5,982 bases of DNA, from contig CALDGN010000349.1 of the NCBI GenBank assembly GCA_937942965.1, positions 1 through 5,982 on the forward strand. Direction: 5' to 3'. Position 1 is the stretch's first letter; every line of letters begins with the position of its first letter. Of this stretch, positions 1 through 5,197 are shown in pieces. The translations under genes were made by a program, and so were the position numbers. Source of the stretch: an uncultured Acidimicrobiales bacterium (GTDB lineage Bacteria; Actinomycetota; Acidimicrobiia; Acidimicrobiales; UBA10347). Under the pieces are notes generated by a model that saw nothing but the letters and a program-made list of their open reading frames with translations, was not told the DNA's origin and searched no databases.

Positions 1-392
1 ACGACCCACACGGTGTCACCGTGGAACTCGAGGCCGAGCACTTCTCCGGGGATGTCGAACGTGCGGGGCAAGAGTTCGCCAGTGTTGATGTCGATCGCTG
101 CGAGCCCGACGGTTGCTACATCGGGTGAACCTGGGGCCAGATCTCGCGCCGTCGTGAACTCGCCGCCGACCCAGAGTTCGTTGCCGACCAGCTCGGTCAC
201 CCACACCGGCCCGTTGACATCGGCGGCCGGAATCGGATCGGTCTCGAAGGGGACGGGCTCTTGCGCATGACCGGTCGCCGCGGTGATCCAGAGCGCCGTG
301 ACCACCATGGCGGCCGCTCCCGCAATCGCACCCAGCACGCTCATGAACTCCGAGCTTCTGTTCCCTAACCGCCGGGACCCTCGCGAGATCAC
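1..392 (-). CDS. Secreted propeller-like protein, N-terminal part (partial, runs off left edge)
   Basis: An open frame of 130 codons enters from the left edge on the minus strand. I chose the GTG at 392-390 because a promoter places the transcription start on it, and because the 16 residues it adds (Arg at 4, 7, 8 and 12) supply the basic n-region that the alternative ATG at 344-342 lacks. A hydrophobic stretch at about residues 19-38 ends near THE G-H-A at 41-43, a plausible signal peptidase I site. The mature part has ELWVGGEF (72-79), LAAIDINTG (97-105) and LEFHGDTVWV (121-130), the 'see value, GG-x-F, ID-x-x-TG' rhythm of actinobacterial exported beta-propeller proteins with Kelch/PQQ/DUF5122-like blades. 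The function is unknown. The ATG at 344 has a weak GGAG three bases upstream and cannot be excluded as start. Secretion is well supported; the propeller fold is inference from about one and a half blades. Confidence 0.7.
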   Translation of the reverse strand, partial: MISRGSRRLGNRSSEFMSVLGAIAGAAAMVVTALWITAATGHAQEPVPFETDPIPAADVNGPVWVTELVGNELWVGGEFTTARDLAPGSPDVATVGLAAIDINTGELLPRTFDIPGEVLGLEFHGDTVWV

Positions 393-427
393 CCTCTCAG
401 AATCGCAAAGAATCTGCGTCTAGTCAA
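393..427 (-). promoter_or_regulatory. Sigma-70-type promoter, leaderless GTG start
   Basis: On the minus strand TTGACT (427-422) and GATTCT (404-399) are separated by exactly 17 bases. Six bases after the -10 box comes the GTG at 392, so the predicted transcription start falls on the start codon. Leaderless mRNAs of this form are common in actinobacteria. The boxes are seen; promoter activity is inferred. Confidence 0.6.
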
Positions 428-430
428 TTA

Positions 431-442
431 GCCCTATAGGGC
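431..442. repeat. Perfect 12-bp palindrome GCCCTATAGGGC, possible operator
   Basis: GCCCTATAGGGC is its own reverse complement. It extends with TT/AA on both sides across one mismatch (428-445). It lies four bases upstream of the -35 box of the minus-strand promoter (422-427), between the regulator gene and the secreted-protein gene. With no loop and no T-tract it is not a terminator, so a dimeric DNA-binding protein site is the more natural reading. No known motif was recognised. Confidence 0.4.
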
Positions 443-480
443 CAACCTATGTGGCGTCGATGCGCCCTGCGCCTGGGCCG

Positions 481-1164
481 CTACGCCTGCCAGCGAGATT
501 TGCCGAGGCTGTAGCCAACCGAGCGAACGGTCTGAATCATCGTGGCGTGCTCCTCGCCGAGCTTGGAACGCAAGCGCCGGATGTGCACGTCGACCGTGCG
601 GGCACCACCGAAGTAGTCATAACCCCAGACCTGACTCAGCAGGACCTCGCGGGTGAACACCCGGCCCGGATTCGACGCGAGGTACCGCAGCAACTCGTAC
701 TCCATGTACGTGAGTTCGAGGGACCGGCCCGCAACCGCGGCTTCGTAGGTATCGACGTTGAGGACGAGGTCTTCGTAGACCACGAGCTCGCTGCCGCCTT
801 CGTCTTCACCTTCGCGCCACAGCGCATGGTCAAGGCGACGTTCGAGCTCACGAGGATGAAACGGCGTCAGACAGAAGTCATCGAACAATGCGTCACGGGT
901 CGCCAGATCGTCGAGTTGGCGGCCGCTCACGAGCAACACGATCGGAGCCACTGGTGTCTCCAAGGCTCGCAGCGCTTCGCAGATCGCAAAGGCACGCTCG
1001 GCATCGCCGTCGGTCTGAATGATGGCGCCGCCCCATCCGTTCGTCGGCGTTGCGGCGACAAGCTCTGCGGCGTTTGCGACGCCGACCCAAGGGCGCGTGC
1101 TCAAGTCGAGTAACTGCGCGACCTCTGGCGGGACCGGGTTCGGGTGAACAAGCAAAGGTCGCAC
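481..1164 (-). CDS. glnR: GlnR-like atypical OmpR-family response regulator
   Basis: A 227-residue transcription factor: degenerate receiver at about 1-116 and OmpR/PhoB winged helix at about 127-220. The winged helix has LTYMEYELLRYLASNPGRVF (151-170), then VWGYDYFGGARTVDVHIRRL (179-198) and a TVRSVGY wing (212-218), very close to the GlnR nitrogen regulators of Streptomyces and Mycobacterium. The receiver lacks the acidic pair at the end of strand 1 (LLVHPNP instead) and the conserved Lys (LTPF, 99-102). Asp52 in TDG may match the conserved, non-phosphorylated Asp of GlnR. It is therefore probably a phosphorylation-independent regulator, and no kinase gene is adjacent. Divergence from the glutamine synthetase supports a nitrogen role. 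The frame is open to a GTG at 1245 (254 aa), but those 27 extra residues are low in GC3, include a TTA codon and overlap a promoter and palindromes, so I prefer the GTG at 1164. A GTG at 1176 is also possible. Confidence 0.85.
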   Translation of the reverse strand: MRPLLVHPNPVPPEVAQLLDLSTRPWVGVANAAELVAATPTNGWGGAIIQTDGDAERAFAICEALRALETPVAPIVLLVSGRQLDDLATRDALFDDFCLTPFHPRELERRLDHALWREGEDEGGSELVVYEDLVLNVDTYEAAVAGRSLELTYMEYELLRYLASNPGRVFTREVLLSQVWGYDYFGGARTVDVHIRRLRSKLGEEHATMIQTVRSVGYSLGKSRWQA

Positions 1165-1174
1165 GACCCCGATC

Positions 1175-1204
1175 ACACTACCGGCGTCTTTCGACCGGGT
1201 TGAA
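1175..1204 (-). promoter_or_regulatory. Candidate promoter of the GlnR-like gene
   Basis: On the minus strand TTCAAC (1204-1199) and TAGTGT (1180-1175) are 18 bases apart. Transcription would start near 1168, only about four bases before the preferred GTG at 1164, giving an almost leaderless message. This is the main argument against the GTG at 1245, which would lie upstream of the promoter, although that GTG does have an AAGGG six bases before it. Confidence 0.4.
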
Positions 1205-1229
1205 CCCGATTTGCGGGTTGAGGAACTCG
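1196..1229. repeat. Palindrome CGGGTT-G-AACCCG plus degenerate second copy
   Basis: CGGGTTGAACCCG (1196-1208) is a perfect inverted repeat around one central G. Eighteen bases on, CGGGTTGA recurs at 1214-1221 and is followed by AACTCG at 1224-1229, a looser second copy with a four-base centre. The first copy covers the proposed -35 box of the regulator promoter, as expected of a repressor or autoregulatory operator. The protein that would bind it is unknown. Confidence 0.45.
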
Positions 1230-1245
1230 GTAACACGCTGTTCAC
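1230..1245 (+). promoter_or_regulatory. GlnR-box-like site upstream of glnII
   Basis: GTAAC-n6-TTCAC resembles one a/b half of the published actinobacterial GlnR consensus gTnAC-n6-GaAAC: the first pentamer fits fully, the second only in its final AC and with weak support overall. It is centred about 30 bases upstream of the start predicted from the -10 box at 1256-1261, where an activator could contact RNA polymerase. Its position in the GlnR-like/glnII divergent region is the best argument for it. Confidence 0.35.
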
Positions 1246-1255
1246 ATTGGGCCCT

Positions 1256-1291
1256 TAGAGTTCGCCGAAGCAATCAGACCTGAAACGGGAG
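1256..1291 (+). promoter_or_regulatory. -10 box, short leader and ribosome binding site of glnII
   Basis: TAGAGT (1256-1261) is a good TANNNT -10 box. No -35 box stands at the right distance, which fits an activator-dependent promoter. Transcription would start near 1268, leaving a leader of about 29 bases. GGGAG (1287-1291) sits five bases before the ATG at 1297 and fixes that start. Confidence 0.45.
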
Positions 1292-1296
1292 TAACT

Positions 1297-2310
1297 ATGT
1301 ACCGGGCTGAATACATCTGGATCGACGGAACCGAGGACCCGTACCCGGGCCTTCGCTCCAAGACCAAAGTTCTGGAAGACGGCAAGGAGCCGGGCATCTG
1401 GGGCTACGACGGTTCGAGCACCAATCAGGCTCCCGGCGAGAACAGCGACGTTGTTCTCAAGCCGCAGTTTGTCTGCCCCGACCCGATCCGTGGCGGCAAC
1501 GACATCCTCGTGATGTGTGACACCTACGTCCCCGAGACGATGGAGCCACTGCCGACGAACACTCGTGTCGCTGCTGTCGCAGCTGCCGAGGCCTATGGCG
1601 ACGCACAGGACATGTGGTTCGGCATGGAGCAGGAATACACCTTGATGACGCCTGCGGGTTGGCCAGCCGGCTTCCCCGATAGCGCGTTCCCCGGACCGCA
1701 GGGTCCGTACTACTGCGGCGTCGGCACCGGTCGTGTTGCCTACCGCGAGCTCGTCGAAGAACACACCACCGCCTGCATGCAGGCCGGCCTCAAGATCAGC
1801 GGCACCAACGCCGAGGTCATGCCCGGCCAGTGGGAATTCCAGATCGGCCCAGCCGGCACCGTCGAGGTCGGCGACCACCTGTGGATCGCTCGCTACCTCC
1901 TCGATCTTCTCAGCGAGAAGTACAACGTGATCGCATCGATCGCCGCCAAGCCCATGAAGGGCGACTGGAACGGCGCTGGCATGCACACCAACTTCTCGAC
2001 CAAGGCCATGCGCGAAGGCTGGGATCCGATGATCGCTGCCGCCGAGGCAATGGGTGCCGAAGGCAAGCCTGCTGAGCACCTCGCCGGCTACGGCCTGGGC
2101 AAGGAAGACCGTCTCACCGGTGACCACGAGACCGCTCACTGGAGCGAGTTCCGCTACGGCACCAGTGACCGCGGTGCTTCGATCCGTATCCCTTGGCAGT
2201 GCGCTGTCGACCAGAAGGGCTACCTCGAGGATCGTCGCCCGATGGCCAACGCTGACCCGTACACGGTCGCCGCACTCATCACGAACACCGTGGGCGCAGC
2301 TCTCGCATAG
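1297..2310 (+). CDS. glnII: Glutamine synthetase, type II (GSII)
   Basis: Makes glutamine from glutamate and ammonium with ATP, in the cytoplasm. The 337 residues match the usual GSII length, well short of the roughly 450-470 of GSI. Visible landmarks, in order: GYDGSS in the N-terminal beta-grasp domain (36-41), the metal-binding FGMEQEYTL with Glu111 and Glu113 (108-116), NAEVMPGQWEF with Glu173 and Glu180 (171-181), the ATP-site signature KPMKGDWNGAGMHTNFST (218-235), SEFRYGTSDRGASIRIP (283-299) and LEDRRP (310-315). All expected catalytic residues appear present and the frame is intact. GSII enzymes lack the adenylylation loop of GSI, so control is probably transcriptional, plausibly by the divergent GlnR-like protein. 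The gene stands alone: it has its own promoter region and ends in a strong terminator. Bacteria with GSII normally also have a GSI elsewhere. Confidence 0.97.
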   Translation: MYRAEYIWIDGTEDPYPGLRSKTKVLEDGKEPGIWGYDGSSTNQAPGENSDVVLKPQFVCPDPIRGGNDILVMCDTYVPETMEPLPTNTRVAAVAAAEAYGDAQDMWFGMEQEYTLMTPAGWPAGFPDSAFPGPQGPYYCGVGTGRVAYRELVEEHTTACMQAGLKISGTNAEVMPGQWEFQIGPAGTVEVGDHLWIARYLLDLLSEKYNVIASIAAKPMKGDWNGAGMHTNFSTKAMREGWDPMIAAAEAMGAEGKPAEHLAGYGLGKEDRLTGDHETAHWSEFRYGTSDRGASIRIPWQCAVDQKGYLEDRRPMANADPYTVAALITNTVGAALA

Positions 2311-2319
2311 TTGACACTG

Positions 2320-2336
2320 CCGGCTCATCGAGCCGG
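2320..2336 (+). other. Short hairpin just after glnII
   Basis: CCGGCTC (2320-2326) pairs perfectly with GAGCCGG (2330-2336) around a three-base loop, nine bases after the glnII stop codon. No T-tract follows. It could protect the 3' end of the message or pause polymerase ahead of the main terminator. Confidence 0.45.
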
Positions 2337-2359
2337 ACATTGTTCGCTGATTTTGTACA

Positions 2360-2395
2360 CGAGGTCGCCCTTCGGGGCGGCCTCGTGGCCTTTTT
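2360..2395 (+). terminator. Intrinsic terminator of glnII
   Basis: An 11-bp stem (2360-2370 with 2375-2385; one G-U pair) closed by the very stable TTCG tetraloop, then TGGCC and five Ts at 2391-2395. It separates glnII from the sugar transferase gene. The stem is far less perfect as a minus-strand terminator because no A-tract precedes it. Confidence 0.9.
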
Positions 2396-2570
2396 GGGTA
2401 ATAGTGTCGACGGACGCGACAAACCCGGCCGACACACGTCTTCTCGTACCGAGATACATCTTCGAATCTAGGTAAACGTGCCTAATGGGGTACGAACCCT
2501 AAACAACCGAACAGTTCGGCCGTTGTAAGACGCATCGCGACGAACCGCATATCCACCGGAGAGCAGCAGA
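2396..2570 (+). other. Gene-free leader region upstream of the sugar transferase
   Basis: No convincing gene is seen here on either strand; the minus-strand frames are short and lack family signs. The region must hold the sugar transferase promoter, but no clear -35/-10 pair stands out. The best weak candidate is TTGTAA (2523-2528) with CATATC (2548-2553), at a poor 19-base spacing. TAGG/CCTA arms (2469-2472, 2481-2484) and the inverted repeat at 2507-2519 are the only structure noticed. Confidence 0.5.
2507..2519. repeat. Inverted repeat CCGAAC-A-GTTCGG
   Basis: A perfect 6+1+6 palindrome. ACAAC (2503-2507) can pair further out with GTTGT (2522-2526) if a small bulge is allowed. It overlaps the weak -35 candidate upstream of the sugar transferase, so it could be an operator, or a hairpin in the leader RNA. 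No known motif was recognised. Confidence 0.35.
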
Positions 2571-2666
2571 GTGGACACCGACACACTTCATCGCCGACGT
2601 CATGTGACGCCGGTGATGGAACAACAGGCATGCAGCAACGCAACCACACAACGGGTCGCGCCATGA
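2571..2666 (+). CDS. Possible 31-residue leader ORF overlapping the sugar transferase start
   Basis: GTG at 2571 has GGAG (2558-2561) nine bases upstream and opens a 31-codon frame (starts MDTDTLHRRRH, ends QRVAP). Its TGA (2664-2666) overlaps the ATG at 2663 in an ATGA junction, the classic geometry of translational coupling, and that ATG is an in-frame alternative start of the sugar transferase. An internal ATG at 2616 could also serve as start. An imperfect palindrome centred on 2603-2604 (CGTCA-TG-TGACG core) lies inside. The peptide matches no family I know. It could be chance, since short frames of this size are common in GC-rich DNA. Confidence 0.25.
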   Translation: MDTDTLHRRRHVTPVMEQQACSNATTQRVAP

Positions 2667-3880
2667 CCGCTGCAGTTCGCGAATCCGAATCTGTCTCACC
2701 TCTTCCTCACCTGCGCGAGCAGCCTTTGGCCGAGGAACAACCCACCGGCAAGCGCACCCGCAAGGTCAGCCGATCTGCGGCGCTGCGCGACCTGATCCGT
2801 GTGCGCAACGCAGATGTGTCGGAGCCGATCGTTCGTATCCAGATCGGCGAGATCGGCGGCCCACTGCTCCAGTCGAGCGGCTGGGAACCCGTGGCGCCCG
2901 GAAACGGCGTTGACCGCGGCATCGACCTCCAGGTCCGACTCGAAGACGTCACGATCGGCGAGGCCCGGCTGTACTTCGAACGCGACGGTGCCCGACTTCG
3001 TGCCGAGATGCGCGACGACGTGCAAGCCGACACCGAGCTCGGTCGCGTCATGGCGTGGCGAGCCATCGCAATCTGTGCCCGTTCGCTCCGCCTCATTTCG
3101 CTCGAGACGTCACAGCCATTCCTCGGCACCTTGTCTGGTCGTGAGATCCGCAAGCTCGGCGCCGATGCAGAAGCGCTCGAAACAAACCGCCGCAACAGCC
3201 GGCCACAGATCCACGCCGTCGACCTGCGTCGCAACGCGATGATCCCGACCGGCGTTCGCCTTGAGCCACACCATGGCATTTCCAAGGCTCGCCGGACCGT
3301 CGACATCCTCGTCGCTGGCGGTGCGCTGTTCTTCTTCGGCCCGTTTGCGCTGCTGATCGCCGCCTTGGTGCGCCGCTCCAGCCCAGGTCCTGTCCTCTTT
3401 CGCCAACTCCGTCTCGGCCGAGGCGGGCGACCCTTCGAAATGCTGAAGTTCCGCACGATGGACAACTCGGTGTCTGCCGATGTGCACCGGTCCTCGGTGG
3501 AGAACAGCCTGCGCAACGGCACTGCCGAAGCAAAGATCGATGACGATCCACGAATCACTCGAGTCGGGCGGTTCCTGCGAGCGTGGTCACTCGACGAAGT
3601 ACCCCAGTTCTTCAACGTGCTCCGTGGCGAGATGACCCTGGTTGGTCCTCGCCCCTCGCTGCTGTGGGAAACAAGCATGTTCGCGCCTCGCACACGCCGT
3701 CGTCTCCAGATGACGCCTGGCATCGCTGGACTGTGGCAGGCCAGCGGCCGCGGTGACCTCTCGATGGAAGAAATGCTCGAGCTCGATCTTCGCTACACCG
3801 AATCGGCGTCGGTCATCTCTGATGGACTCCTCATCGGCAAGACCGCACTCGCAGTGATCACCCGCAAGGGCGCTCGCTAA
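2630..3880 (+). CDS. Polyprenyl-phosphate sugar-1-phosphate transferase (bacterial sugar transferase family)
   Basis: The C-terminal half (about 220-416) is a monotopic phosphoglycosyl transferase (Pfam bacterial sugar transferase). These enzymes move a sugar-1-phosphate from a nucleotide sugar to undecaprenyl phosphate at the inner membrane face, starting surface-glycan assembly. Landmarks are the re-entrant hydrophobic helix (226-247), SSPGPVLFRQLRLG (250-263), FEMLKFRTM (269-277), the catalytic Asp322-Glu323 in SLDEVPQFFNVLRGEMTLVG (320-339) with PRP at 340-342, PGIAGLWQASGRG, and the terminal KTALAVITRKGAR. Residues 1-220 are soluble, with no four-helix membrane bundle like the WcaJ/WbaP class, and I recognise no domain there; it is rich in charged residues with a mixed beta/helical look (about 55-165). 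The substrate cannot be read from sequence. ATG 2630 and in-frame ATG 2663 are both possible and neither has a good ribosome site; I give the longer frame. No other glycan gene is nearby. Confidence 0.9.
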   Translation: MQQRNHTTGRAMTAAVRESESVSPLPHLREQPLAEEQPTGKRTRKVSRSAALRDLIRVRNADVSEPIVRIQIGEIGGPLLQSSGWEPVAPGNGVDRGIDLQVRLEDVTIGEARLYFERDGARLRAEMRDDVQADTELGRVMAWRAIAICARSLRLISLETSQPFLGTLSGREIRKLGADAEALETNRRNSRPQIHAVDLRRNAMIPTGVRLEPHHGISKARRTVDILVAGGALFFFGPFALLIAALVRRSSPGPVLFRQLRLGRGGRPFEMLKFRTMDNSVSADVHRSSVENSLRNGTAEAKIDDDPRITRVGRFLRAWSLDEVPQFFNVLRGEMTLVGPRPSLLWETSMFAPRTRRRLQMTPGIAGLWQASGRGDLSMEEMLELDLRYTESASVISDGLLIGKTALAVITRKGAR

Positions 3881-3888
3881 CGACGCTC

Positions 3889-3913
3889 CGCGGCCAACTC
3901 CTTACGGGCCGCG
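3889..3913 (+). terminator. Weak hairpin after the sugar transferase, possible terminator
   Basis: CGCGGCC (3889-3895) pairs with GGCCGCG (3907-3913) around an 11-base loop, nine bases after the stop codon. No T-tract follows, so termination may be partial and the lipoprotein gene could be read through. Confidence 0.35.
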
Positions 3914-3951
3914 AAACAACTCGTCGATCGGGATGACGGGCAGGTTCGGCT

Positions 3952-3974
3952 GGGTTTGTTGGGCATGCAAACCC
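3952..3974 (+). promoter_or_regulatory. Hairpin holding the lipoprotein start codon in its loop
   Basis: GGGTTTG (3952-3958) pairs perfectly with CAAACCC (3968-3974). The nine-base loop TTGGGCATG ends in the ATG start codon (3965-3967). No usual ribosome binding site is placed ahead of this ATG; the only nearby G-runs lie in the stem and loop. The structure could limit or time translation. The alternative TTG at 3956 would start inside the stem. Confidence 0.4.
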
Positions 3975-5173
3975 CCACATTGACCACAACCCCTCTGCGC
4001 CGAGCGGCCGCTGTGCTGCTCGGTATTGTCTTGCTCGCTGCTGCATGCTCGAGCTCTGGCGACGATGCGATCGAGGCCACGACGGCCGCTGAACCGGTCG
4101 CCGCCGCCCCGGCCGACGACGCCATGGAAGACGACGCCATGGCCGACGAAGACGACGCCATGGAAGACGACGCCATGGCCGACGAAGAAGACGCCATGGA
4201 AGACGACGCCATGGCCGACGAAGAAGACGCCATGGAAGACGACGCCATGAGCGACGAAGAAGACGCCATGGAAGACAACGCCATGAGCGACGAAGAAGAC
4301 GCCATGGAAGACAACGCCATGAGCGACGAAGAAGACGCCATGGAAGACGACGCCATGGCCGACGAAGAGCACGACGGCCCGGTGCTGGCGCTCGAGTTCG
4401 CTGGCCTTGAGCCGCTCGGCGATGCTGCCGTCTACGAGGGTTGGGTCATCGTCGATGGCGCTCCCGTCTCGACCGGCCGCTTTAACCTCGACGCTGACGG
4501 TTCGATCGTTGCCGAAGATGGCGGCGACCACCAGTTCGTGCTGCCCGAGGGCACCGACGCCACCGCTGTCGTGATCAGCATCGAACCTACCGTTGACCCC
4601 GATCCTGCGCCAGCTCCGACCAAGGTCCTCGGTGGTGACATCGTCGACGGTGTCGCCGAGCTCACGATCGCTCACCCGGCAGCGCTTGGCACCGACTTCG
4701 CCGACGCTTCAGGCCTCTACATCCTCGGCACACCTACCGATGGCGACGGCAACAACGAACTCAGCGGTGTCTGGTTCATCGACCTTCCCCTCGCTGCTGG
4801 CCTCGACCTCCCCGAGCTGCCTGAGGGTTGGCACTATGAAGGCTGGGCCGTCATCGACGGTCAACCCATCACGACCGGCCGCTTCACCTCCGCCAGCGGC
4901 GCTGATGACTTCGACGGCTTCAGCGGCGACCAGGGCGGCCCTCCGTACCCCGGTGAGGATTTCATCGTGAACGCCCCCGACGGCGTGACCTTCCCGACCG
5001 ACCTGACCGACGCCACCATCGTGATCAGCGTCGAGCCAGATCCAGATGACAGCCCCGCACCGTTTGCGATCAAGCCACTCGTGTCCGAGGTCCCTGACGG
5101 CATCGCCGACCACACGGTCCAGAGCCTTGGCGCTGGCCCAGCAGCACCAACGGGAGTCGCCGTCATCGGCTAG
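3965..5173 (+). CDS. Lipoprotein: acidic Met/Ala repeat stalk plus two RskA-like anti-sigma domains
   Basis: A 402-residue exported lipoprotein. Arg12-Arg13, a hydrophobic stretch (14-27) and the lipobox LLAAAC put the lipidated Cys at 28, followed by SSSGDD. Residues 51-134 are seven copies of a 12-residue unit (consensus EDAMEDDAMADE): 47 acidic residues, no basic ones, a probable extended stalk. Two related domains follow. Domain 1 has YEGWVIVDGAPVSTGRF (157-173) and VVISIEP (202-208); domain 2 has YEGWAVIDGQPITTGRF (291-307) and IVISVEP (352-358). Between them lies LYILGTPTDGDGNNELSG. Both pairs resemble the C-terminal domain of anti-sigma-K (RskA) proteins, but there is no membrane helix or sigma-binding zinc domain, so a direct anti-sigma role is unlikely; an extracellular sensing or binding role is inference. 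ATG 3965 is chosen over TTG 3956 because it starts the signal peptide cleanly. A strong terminator follows. Confidence 0.85.
   Translation: MQTPTLTTTPLRRAAAVLLGIVLLAAACSSSGDDAIEATTAAEPVAAAPADDAMEDDAMADEDDAMEDDAMADEEDAMEDDAMADEEDAMEDDAMSDEEDAMEDNAMSDEEDAMEDNAMSDEEDAMEDDAMADEEHDGPVLALEFAGLEPLGDAAVYEGWVIVDGAPVSTGRFNLDADGSIVAEDGGDHQFVLPEGTDATAVVISIEPTVDPDPAPAPTKVLGGDIVDGVAELTIAHPAALGTDFADASGLYILGTPTDGDGNNELSGVWFIDLPLAAGLDLPELPEGWHYEGWAVIDGQPITTGRFTSASGADDFDGFSGDQGGPPYPGEDFIVNAPDGVTFPTDLTDATIVISVEPDPDDSPAPFAIKPLVSEVPDGIADHTVQSLGAGPAAPTGVAVIG
4115..4366 (+). repeat. Seven in-frame 36-bp tandem repeats (12-residue acidic unit)
   Basis: Seven head-to-tail 36-bp units with no spacer. Copies 1 and 2 are identical, copies 3 and 7 are identical, copies 5 and 6 are identical, and copy 4 is intermediate. 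Every difference changes the protein: GAC/GAA (Asp/Glu) at codon 1, GAC/AAC (Asp/Asn) at codon 7 and GCC/AGC (Ala/Ser) at codon 10. No synonymous difference exists, which points to recent expansion or ongoing homogenisation. Each unit itself holds two copies of a core GACGCCATG (AACGCCATG in copies 5 and 6). The unit is in phase, so copy number can change without a frameshift. Confidence 0.97.
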
Positions 5174-5197
5174 TCCCAAACCTCTCCCCTCCAGGAT

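Noticed and set aside
451..1113. 220-codon plus-strand frame opposite the regulator
   Set aside because: The minus-strand reading has an unmistakable winged-helix domain; this is its shadow.
481..1164. Ordinary phospho-regulated two-component response regulator
   Set aside because: The acidic pair and the conserved Lys of the receiver are missing and no histidine kinase gene is adjacent.
1282..1295. GAAAC and GTAAC as a second GlnR half-site before glnII
   Set aside because: The pentamers are in the wrong order and four bases apart, and they overlap the ribosome binding site.
1255..2340. 361-codon open frame on the minus strand opposite the glutamine synthetase
   Set aside because: It mirrors a certain gene in GC-rich DNA, where antisense frames stay open by codon bias; the translation shows no family motif.
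2402..2407. TAGTGT as the -10 box for the sugar transferase
   Set aside because: The matching -35 position falls inside the glnII terminator and nothing there resembles a -35 box; it would also leave a leader of over 200 bases.
4115..4366. CRISPR array
   Set aside because: The 36-bp period fits CRISPR repeats in length only; units are contiguous with no spacers and lie in frame inside a gene.
3902..4675. Long minus-strand frames opposite the lipoprotein repeat (Val/Phe/His- and Ser/Met-rich repeats)
   Set aside because: The 36-bp repeat is a multiple of three, so any frame without a stop in one unit stays open through all seven. They are shadows of the lipoprotein gene.
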